Source: Cycas panzhihuaensis
Lineage: Eukaryota > Cycadophyta
Reading direction: 5' to 3'
Length of the DNA: 64,000 nucleotides
Assembly (NCBI GenBank): GCA_023213395.1
Contig: CM041465.1
Span: 17,112,001-17,176,000 of the forward strand
A model generated the notes under the pieces. That model ran no database searches. It saw only the letters and a list, made by a program, of their open reading frames with translations, and was not told the origin of the DNA. Below are positions 56,125 through 64,000 of the stretch, piece after piece; position 1 is the stretch's first letter, and each line of letters opens with the position of its first letter. Position numbers and translations under genes: made by a program.

Positions 56125-57960
56125 AGTCTGCTTATTCTCTTATTCCCTCATCTAACCAAGAGTTACCAATGGAGGGTTATCCTTCTAATTGGGCTAATGA
56201 CTCTTATGCTTTAAACTAGCCTCATCCTGAGGCCCCTCTCTATCAACATCATCCTACCTAAATTAGTGGAGATCCTATCTATTATCATACCAAATTGGTT
56301 GAAAGTTATCAAGACGCTCAACTATTCCCTATGCATGTCATAATGAGCTTTCAATCTGGGGACCCTACTTCATAACCTAAGGAGGTACCCCCACCGTATC
56401 CATCCCATTTTGGTCATCAAGGAGAAGTTTCTACCTCCTATGATTAATCTTATACTCCTCATAGGGATGTGGTTGATGCCCTAAGGGAATGCTTTAAAGT
56501 TTCAACCATGTAACCAGCCCTTAAGTGGTTATTATAGTCCCTCCAAACTTTAGCATCTCTATCTTCTGTCGCCCCCCTTCTTCATCCTTTCCTCTACCCT
56601 CTAGAAAGTGGTGTTAATAGGGTATGTTCCCACATGTGTTTCTTTGGGAAACCTATCACTTTGGATACATAAACATCTCAAGCAGGGGTAAGTGTGCCTT
56701 TGCTTCCAACCAACATATCCCAACCCTTCATTATACTAATTCCTTCTTTTGCTTCCACAATACCCCTTCCCCCACATCATGTGGGATAAGGGGATATAAC
56801 TTCCATCCATATACAACCATAAACTATGGATATTTCACTCTATTTTCCCCTAGGATATACATCTCAACCTTGGGGGCATAGGGGATTAAATCCCCTTCCC
56901 ACATGTAGAGTCGATCCTCTTCATCCTTATAAGGTTTCCCCTCCCCTTGGCAGTCTATATGTGTAGAACCCCATTCCTTATATCCATTTTGTCAACCTTG
57001 TTCTATGCCTCATATAAGCACTTATTTATACATCCACCCATCTGCTCCCATAGGAGTATATCCTCAATACTTACCATCTTATGTAGCATGTCCCCAAGGT
57101 GCGATGAGTCCTTCTTACCCACCTCCTCATCCTACATTTCTCCAATTGGGGGTTGAATATCATTATTCAATGAGAGGGGTATCTTATCATCCTACTTCCT
57201 ATGCCTCTTATTAATAAGGTCATCACCCTTATGATACCACTCCTTATTCATCATATGATGGTAGTAGGCATCCCTATGCTACATCCCTTTATACCCATGT
57301 TGACTCATTAATCCAACTAGAGACTCCTCCCTTTGTTAATTACTAGTCAACCCTATTATCAATTGAGGCATTAAGGACCAACTTATTTCCTCATCTTCTT
57401 GAGGTGTCTAAGTTTGATGGCACCTCCTCTCATGACCCAACCAAGCATATTAAGGCATTCACCATGGTATGCATTGACTATTGGGCCTATGATCACATCT
57501 TAATGAATCTTTTTCCTAGATCCCTCTAGGGAGATGCCCTTAAGTGGTTCTATCATCTCCCTACTCATTCCATTTTAACTTTTCAATAGTTAGTTGACAA
57601 ACTCATTAACTATTTTGATGTTGCTTAGCCTTTTGAGAATGGGGTTAAAGCCCTACTCTTGCTTAAATAAGGCCTCGAGGAGTTAAATTATCACTTTGTG
57701 TAGTGGTTCCATGATCTCCTCCATTATTTTAAGGCCATGCCACTAGAAGAATTTAAGTGAGAACTTTTTATCAATGCATTACACCATGAGGTAGATACTG
57801 AGGTCCTTAAGATGGGAGCAACCTCTTGTGATTATGCCACAACTAAATGCTTGGTGTTAGAAGCCATTAAGATCCAAGTCTGACTCAAGAAGCTTTAAAA
57901 TAATTTGTAATGTCATGAGGCATACCCCCTCCCTCATGTGACCAAAAGGAGTAACAACTG
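56125..57960 (+). pseudogene. Element D gag relic
   Basis: N-terminal low-complexity part: MEGYPSNWANDSYAL, then LGYTSQPWGHRG and CRVDPLHPYKVSPP shared with the CpG-rich element. Core gag domain ~57360-57890: FPHLLEVSKFDGTSSHDPTK, GDALKWFYHLP, KLINYFDVA, WFHDLLHYFKAMPLEEF, MGATSCDYATTKCLVLEAIK. This order (target-protein-like W-F-x-x-L, then the helical core) is that of the retrotransposon gag family. At least ten stops and frameshifts around 56600-57300. Confidence 0.8.
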
Positions 57961-58650
57961 ACTTCTAGGCCTCCTATTGGTACAATTGACAAGATCTAAG
58001 ATCCCCTCATATCTGCTATTCACTCTTTTGAGTAAATGGTTAAAGATCTCAAGTTACAATTGACTTAAACTTCTCTTAAATCACAATGTCCTATGCACCA
58101 AACCTCCAAAAATACCTCATTTATAAATGCTAATACTACTTCCTAAAGGAAGGAAATACATCCCCTCTAAAATAAAGCAATGTTTCGTCCATAGTGAGTG
58201 TTTCCATGATGACTCACAGTGTTGAAAGTAACACCTTAAACTTACCCTATCTTGTAAGCCTCCTTTATAGGGTGCCTCGAAAGCAAACTTAGAGTAACAT
58301 GTCCTTCACAATCTATTCCTCAACCATGAAGAATGGGATCATTCTCCTCAAAATAGGAGAGTAGGGAATAGGAGTTGGAATCCCCTTCCTTCCTTGGATG
58401 AGGAAAGGGGTAAGGCTCTAATCAATCTCTCTCCTCCTTCTAACACTATAGCTCAGCATTCGTCTACCTCTCATTCTTAAAACAAGGAGAGGAAGGTTAT
58501 TCAATTACTTGAGACTACCCCTGTATGCCCAGTCATATGGTCTTAAGCCTCTAGAGAGGCTAACAAAGCCTCCACTTCTCAACCATAACTCCCTATGAAT
58601 GCTTCTCTAATGGAAATCCTTGTAGTTATAAAGACTATTCCTATGCACCC
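57961..58650 (+). other. Gag C-terminus with zinc-knuckle-like relic
   Basis: Near 58198-58240 the sequence reads ECFHDDSQC-stop-K-stop-H, resembling the C-x-FH-(x)-GH-T-x-C knuckle of this group with the central Gly-His lost. The rest is a charged linker with stops. Confidence 0.45.
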
Positions 58651-58658
58651 TAAGCAGT

Positions 58659-59510
58659 ATGAAAAAGGAAAAAGGGAAGGACTTCTCAATTATTGAAGAG
58701 TTGCACTTGGTGTCTATGGGAATGTCCATGATGGATATCTTATGGAGTTTCCCTGAGCAACATACTCTCCTTCTAGAGGCCCTGGGTTATAAAGATGCCC
58801 CTATCCACAGTATGAGCACCACTTCTCATGGACCTCCTCCCATCTCATTTGACCCTTAAGGCCTCCTATCCCCTAGTGAATGGGAATGCTATTGGCATTA
58901 CCCATTCACCATCACCATTAATACTCTTGACTTCATGTTAAAGAGGATTGTCATAGACAATAGTTTTTTAGTTAATGCTATGCTTGTGAAAATGATAGAG
59001 AAGCTAGGCATAGAGGATATTGAGCCTATTCCTTGGAAATTCTAGAGGTATGATGGGAATGAGATGTCCCCCTTAGGGATAGTGACCCTCCTACTTATCC
59101 TAGATGAGAAGGCCATGTAAATAGCGATTGTTATTCTTGACAAAGATGTCAATTACAACCTCCTATTAGGTTATCCATGGCTTGATCAAATGAGAGATAT
59201 CTACTCCTTGAGATAGAGGCAACTTAAATTTATCATTGAAGGGTAAGTTAAAGTTGTCACTTGTGAGTTTCCTCTGTCTTGTATATGTCCTCCCACTTGT
59301 CAAGCTATTTTTAATACTAGAGATAGTAATCTTGATCAACCTCTTACCTCTTTAAGGAACCTTTCTAAGGGGTCTAATCCCTACCAAGATGAGCCCCTAT
59401 CTCACCTTGAACCTAATTTAGTTAGGTTCTCCCCTATTGGCATAGGTAGCTACAACTACCTAGTTGTTATGAGTGACCCCAAGTTAGATATAGAGGGACA
59501 TGAGCCCCCT
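58659..59510 (+). pseudogene. Element D aspartic protease region
   Basis: Upstream linker GKDFSIIEELHLVSMGMSMM and SHGPPPISFDP (58671-58856), then KRIVIDNSFLVNAMLVKM (~58943): the active-site position reads D-N-S, against D-N-G in the CpG-rich copy. NYNLLLGYPWLDQM (~59150) is the flap-side motif. MSDPKLDIEGHEPP follows near 59470. Stops interrupt. Confidence 0.75.
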
Positions 59511-59930
59511 CTATGATGTGTCACTCTTATTTCTCATACACCTATGGAAGCATCCAATGAGAACCCTCCCTCTCTTTTAGGTCCCTCTTTTAGGATTCTT
59601 GGTCCTTCACATCCCATTACAAGCAAAACTACCCATGGGATAGATTGCTTTAAAAATGACAAAGCCTTGTTAGAACATCTAGTAGGGACTTTGCCTAGTT
59701 TTCCTTCTAGACACCATAAGCTTGGTTTTTAGAAGTGCTTAGTGATTAGTTCTCCATTGGCTAAACCTAATCAAGCATCTCTTCTCATTGAACCTTCTAT
59801 GGATCAAGTCCCCATTTACTTTGAAGAGGGGAATGTGCTATATGTAGGGGTGACTTAAGACATTATCCTTACCCCTGATAGGGTCCTCAAGGTGGGGATA
59901 GAATGTTCACCCTAAGAAGTAAAAGAGTAT
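59511..59930 (+). other. Element D protease-RT linker
   Basis: Contains ENPPSLLGPSFRILGPSHP and HLVGTLPSFPSRHHKLGF, the latter matched by element A at ~11705-11760. No enzyme domain is expected. Confidence 0.55.
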
Positions 59931-61130
59931 ACCAAACTATTCCATGAGTTATGTGATATATTTGTATAGGACTATTCTAACATGATGCATTTTAACATGA
60001 AGGGCATTGACCCTAATATTGTCACCTATAACCTCACCACAATCCTGAGTGCTCACCCTATTAGACAAAAATAGCATCCCCTGTACCTAAAGCTCTCTAT
60101 TGTAGTTAAGATGGAAGTTGATAAGCTACTCAACTTAGGTCTAATCACTTCTATTGATTACCCTAAATAGGTCTCTAATATCATCCCCATTGTTAAAAAG
60201 AATAGGACCATTAGAATTTGTATTAACTTTAGGGAAGTCAATAATACATGTACCAAGGACAACTTTCTTTTATCCTTCATTAATCAAATCATTAATTAAA
60301 CTACTAATTTTGAAGTGATATCCTGAATAGACAACTTCTTTAGCTATAACCAAATTCAAATATCCCTCGAAGACTGTAACAAGATGGATTTTACCATCCC
60401 TTAGGGGACCTTTTCTTATAAAGCCATGCCGTTTGGTCTAAGGAATGCTAGCACCACCTATCGGAAGGCCATGCATTTTATCTTTCATGACATCATTAAG
60501 AAGATCCTTGAGGTCTTTATGGACAACTCGATGGGCCTTTCCTAGAGAAGGGTTGATCACCTTATAGACGTTAGAATGATTTTTGCTAGGTTCTATAAAT
60601 ACCTTATTAGCTTGAACCCATTAAAGTGTGTTTTTGGCATAATGGATGGTAAACTCTTAGGGTTCCTTGTCTCCAAATAAGTTAACCTTGATAAAGTTAA
60701 GGCCATTATTAACATATCACCTGTAAGGACACAATGGTAAATTAAATTATTCTTAGAGAGATTAGGTTTCTAAAGGCATTTCTTAGTAGATTTCACTACC
60801 AACACTAAGTCTTTAATTGATCTCTTAAAGAAAGAGACCCCCTTCATTTGGTCTTCTAGGGCCCAAGAAGTCTTGTAAGAGCTTAAGAGAACTCTTGTTT
60901 TAGTTCAAATCTTGGCCCTCCTCTTTTTTATCATCCTTTCATACTCTATACTTCTATGACTAATGAGTTTGCAGGTGCCATGCTAGCTTAGGAGGACAAC
61001 TCCAAAATAGAATGAGTTGGTTGTACCTTAGTAAAAATAGAATTAAACTATCTCCCTATAGAAAAAGAAAGCATTAACTCTTAGGTAATACCACACATGT
61101 GGTCGTCTAATCAAACCCCCTAAGATACCT
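59931..61130 (+). pseudogene. Element D reverse transcriptase and RNase H relic
   Basis: FHELCDIFV, then VDKLLNLGLITSIDYPK, IVKKNRTIRICINFREVN, CTKDNFLLSF, YKAMPFGLRNASTTY and LEVFMDNSMGLS (~60515), where the catalytic D-D is D-N. LNPLKCVFGIMDGKLLGFLV and FLERLGF-RHFLVDF are the thumb; SLIDLLKKETPFIWSS starts the RNase H connection. The RNase H itself is barely readable (EFAGAMLA). Confidence 0.82.
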
Positions 61131-61146
61131 GATGACATAGTCCAAC

Positions 61147-62530
61147 TTGACAGGAATGATGGGCAAATGGGTCATCCTCCTTCAAGAGCATGAGTTTAAA
61201 ATCATTAACCATAAGTCTAAAAAGGACATGGTCATCACAGAGCAACTAGTGGATGCCCTAATTCCCAGCATACATAGTCTCCTAGTCAATGACTCTTTAC
61301 CAGATGATCCTATCTTATTAATTCATCAAACCAATACCCATCCAATTACTAATAGCAAGTGGTATGGTGATATTATCAATTATCTAATACAACAAAAATA
61401 CCTAGTTGATACTAATGATAAGGCCAACCTATGTATGAGGGTAACTGCTTGACAATACTTCCTCATAGAGGACACATTATATAAAAGATCTTTTGATGGG
61501 GTGCTCTTTCATTATATAAATCTGGGGGAGACTAATCAAATCCTCCATGAATGCCGTGGTATTACTTGCAGAGGTCATTTCATGGGCCAATCCATAGCCT
61601 AACACATACTACATATGGGTTTTTATTGGTCAATATTATTCAAAGATACACATGCATATGCCTAGCATCGTTGTAGGTGCCAATGGTATACCAACATTAT
61701 TTGATAATCTTTCAAGGCATTGTATGTAATTGTCTCACCATAACCTTTCTTCCAATGGGGTCTAGACCTCATCAAAGCAATCACCCCTTCATCTTTAGCC
61801 CAGTATAAATTCATCCTGATAGCCATAAAGTATTTTACTAAATAGGTCAAAGCCATTCCTTTATCTTCAATTACGGGTAAAACCATCACCACTTTTATAT
61901 TCCATCATATCATTTGTTGTTTTAAGGTCCATGATGTCTTCATCATAGATAATAGAATCCCATTTTATAACAAAGAGATGGATGAACTTTGTGAGTGATT
62001 TAAAATTTCTCACAAGATCTCATCCTACTATCACCCTTAGGCTAATAGACAAATTGAAGCTTTTAACAAAATCCTAATTAATTGCATCTAGTATTGTGGG
62101 CCTATTATACCTTAATCTGAATAGTTATAGGAATGACCCTATTCTTCCTAGTGTATAGATCTGAGGCAGTTCTTCCCCTCAAAGTTGAAATCCCATCCTT
62201 AAGGGTCTCCCTTAAGGAGTTAACTAAGGAGGAATAACTTCTTCAAGCTTGCCTCCTTGACCTTGAGGCCTTGGATGAAAAATATTTGGCTACATACTAA
62301 GCCAACTTGGCATCCAAAGCTTGAGCATAAAAGATGCATGATAAACATCTATGATTGTGCCCTCTAAGCCCTGGGGATCAAGTCCTCAAATTAGAATGTT
62401 TGCATGACCATATCTCTAAATTTGGCCCCAAGTAGGTGGGCCCTTTCACAATTATCGAGAGCCTTCATAATGGCACTTATAGAATTTCCATGCTAGAAGG
62501 CCTCGAGTTTGACAAGGTTGTAAATAGTTA
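61147..62530 (+). pseudogene. Element D integrase relic
   Basis: After WVILLQEHEFKIINHKSKKD, SKWYGDIINYLIQQKYL and LYKRSFDGVLFHYINLGE lead to the zinc region (HECRGITCRGHF ... HRCRCQ). Core: WGLDLIKAITPSS (first Asp), FILIAIKYFTK, FIIDNRIPFYNKEMDEL (second Asp) and YYHP-stop-ANRQIEAFNKILIN (Glu kept). A C-terminal tail with FGPK-WVGPF-like text follows in shifted frames. Confidence 0.82.
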
Positions 62531-63012
62531 GTGACTCAAGAGGTTCTACAGTTAAGCTTCCTCCCTTACCTCTGAACCTTGGCCATTGATGAGGCTAAAC
62601 TATAGTGATCGTAGCTCCTTTAATTTATTAGAGTCTTTCCTCCTCAAGTATTCTTTCGGAAACTCCCTCCTCTATTTGAGAAGCCTTGGGGATCCCAAGC
62701 CCCCTTCTTGGACCATGTTACCCCTTTTTGTAGCTTGCAACCAAGGTAACCCCTTAGTCATTTACCTTCTTATTTATATATGCTTATGGTATATGGCCAT
62801 TGGCAGAGGTTTTGATGCCACCATTGATCCATCTTCCTTCCCGTTAGCTTGTACACCTCTGATTATGTACTAACAAGGCATCATTATGGTAGACATTATC
62901 CCTCATCACATATGTATATTTGTTTATTGGTATATATCTCACATCATTTGTGTTAGCAACATTACCATCTTCTAGGCCTTAGAGCAAAGAGGTTTTGTAA
63001 TCAAGGAGGTAG
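62531..63012 (+). other. 3' region of element D, motif and polypurine tract
   Basis: TTGATGAGGCTAAACTATAG (62587-62606) lies right after integrase. No antisense PMD is present here, unlike element A and the CpG-rich element. TCAAGGAGGTAG (63001-63012) is the polypurine tract. Confidence 0.6.
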
Positions 63013-64000
63013 TGTTTGCTAGCTTTTGGGAATGGCATTGACATGATGACATAGGTAAGTATAGGTATGTGTCTTTATTTTTACCACCCATCATATTTAT
63101 TATGTTATTTTAGTTTATGTGATGCATTGATTGATTAGTAGATGTGTGCTTGTTTCTGTGATTAGCTTGCTTATGCCATATTTTATGCTAATGACAACTA
63201 TGACTCTAGTCTAATGGCCTTAAATCCCCCCATGTTAGTTTATCAGTTGGAAAAAGGAACTCTCCACATTCCTCCAACTTACTTTTCAGACCCATCTTTG
63301 TTTATTTGGCCTTGTTTCTTCCTCATAACCACTAGTCACTCCTTATTTTAGGCCTTAATATTAAATTTTGGTAGTCAGAGTGGCCTTAGGATAGGGTTTG
63401 GGCCCCTTTTACCCATTCTATTACTGCACTACTACCTTTATTAGTGTAGAAAGTGGTACTATAGAGTAATTTATAGTACCATAGATATATCTGCAGTATC
63501 ATAGATTTGTTTGTGATACAATTATTATGAATTTGGCCACATCTTTAATCACCAAATAATATTTTTGCCACCTTATTTAGTGGGCTCGATATGCTACATT
63601 AGCTGAGGTTAGTTCGTCGCACTCTTGGGAACCTCATTGGACCTCAAATATTATTTTTCATTCAAAATTTTTTGAAGATTTGAAGCTCACCTCCTTAGCT
63701 TGTCCATGGTTTTAGGTAGTGGTTTTTCCATATTGTAGGCATAAAAGCACCACCCCCTCTTGTTTTCTACTATAAAATCCCCCAAGTGTGAGAATAGGAC
63801 ATCATAGATCTTCTATTCTTCTCACTGTAACAAAATGCTACTAAAATTCTATCTCAAAAACTCTTTAATCTTTTATGTAACTTGCATACTTTAAAGTTAA
63901 GGTGGTGACATTGGAGATCAACCTAAGAGGAGGAATTGGAGAGCTTCTCATCAGGTGACCATCACTTCTCATCTCTTCATTGGCTTGGGTATACCCCTTC
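63013..64000 (+). repeat. 3' LTR of element D, cut by the window end
   Basis: Begins TGTTTGCTAGCTTTTGGG and keeps a TATAAAA box at 63771-63777. It aligns with 52724 onwards and with the start of the CpG-rich element's LTR. Confidence 0.7.

Larger units (their letters stand above)
52724..64000 (+). mobile_element. Gypsy element D (Tat-like), nearly full length, right LTR cut by the window
   Basis: LTR (52724), ~2.3 kb leader, gag, protease, RT, RNase H, integrase, 3' motif, polypurine tract, LTR (63013 onwards). The integrase text (RSFDGVLFHYI, CRGHF, FYWSILFKD-HAY) resembles Tat-lineage integrases as I remember the family. The two LTRs align but are strongly diverged, so the element is old or the left LTR belongs to C. 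Stops are very frequent. Confidence 0.75.

Noticed and set aside
11606-64000. Endogenous pararetrovirus
   Set aside because: No movement-protein or coat-protein motifs; integrase and LTRs are present, so these are LTR retrotransposons.

Overview
This is nuclear DNA of a seed plant that consists almost wholly of nested, decayed LTR retrotransposons. The evidence is three Ty1/copia elements with priming sites matching initiator tRNA-Met, several Ty3/gypsy copies, and plant mobile domain (PMD) genes. I cannot name the species. I found no intact host gene, no tRNA or rRNA gene and no CRISPR array. Every coding region listed is a relic broken by stops or frameshifts.

Layout, left to right. (1) 1-11605: a CpG-rich, minus-strand, non-autonomous Ty3/gypsy element with ~790-797 bp LTRs (1-788 and 10809-11605). 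It carries gag and protease relics (8660 to 5839) but no visible RT, RNase H or integrase. On the opposite strand it carries a PMD gene (2656-~4210). (2) 11606-~34171: an older, AT-rich, plus-strand gypsy element A of related family. The first element sits inside it. A has an RT relic, a separate downstream RNase H and an antisense PMD relic (24596 to ~22900). It is interrupted by Copia 1 (13999-21580), which splits the RNase H, and by Copia 2 (25905-33697), which has a doubled 5' LTR and a GTTTG target duplication. (3) 34172-~42100: a candidate gypsy LTR, then a different gypsy element B with deleted gag and an internal ~2.73 kb tandem duplication of its RT-RNase H-integrase region. (4) 42101-48952: Copia 3. 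(5) 48953-49441: an LTR-like fragment. (6) 49442-52723: the 3' end of gypsy element C, with an RNase H that keeps its catalytic acids. (7) 52724-64000: gypsy element D, with gag, protease, RT, RNase H and integrase relics; its right LTR runs off the window.

The first element, C and D share LTR ends, upstream tract or gag-protease sequence, so they are one broad family. A joins them through its protease-RT linker and RT. The most interesting result is that two independent members (the CpG-rich element and A) carry an antisense PMD gene, apparently with splice sites at matching positions. This suggests a stable passenger gene whose introns survive retrotransposition because they lie backwards in the genomic RNA.

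The decay style changes sharply at 11605/11606. To the right, stops fall mostly where Gln, Arg or Trp are expected, and two copia polyproteins stay in one reading frame for kilobases, as expected for methylation-driven C-to-T decay. To the left, CpG is plentiful, yet reading frames break by small indels and the two LTRs differ mainly by 1-3 base indels near CG. That could be biology or residual sequencing error.
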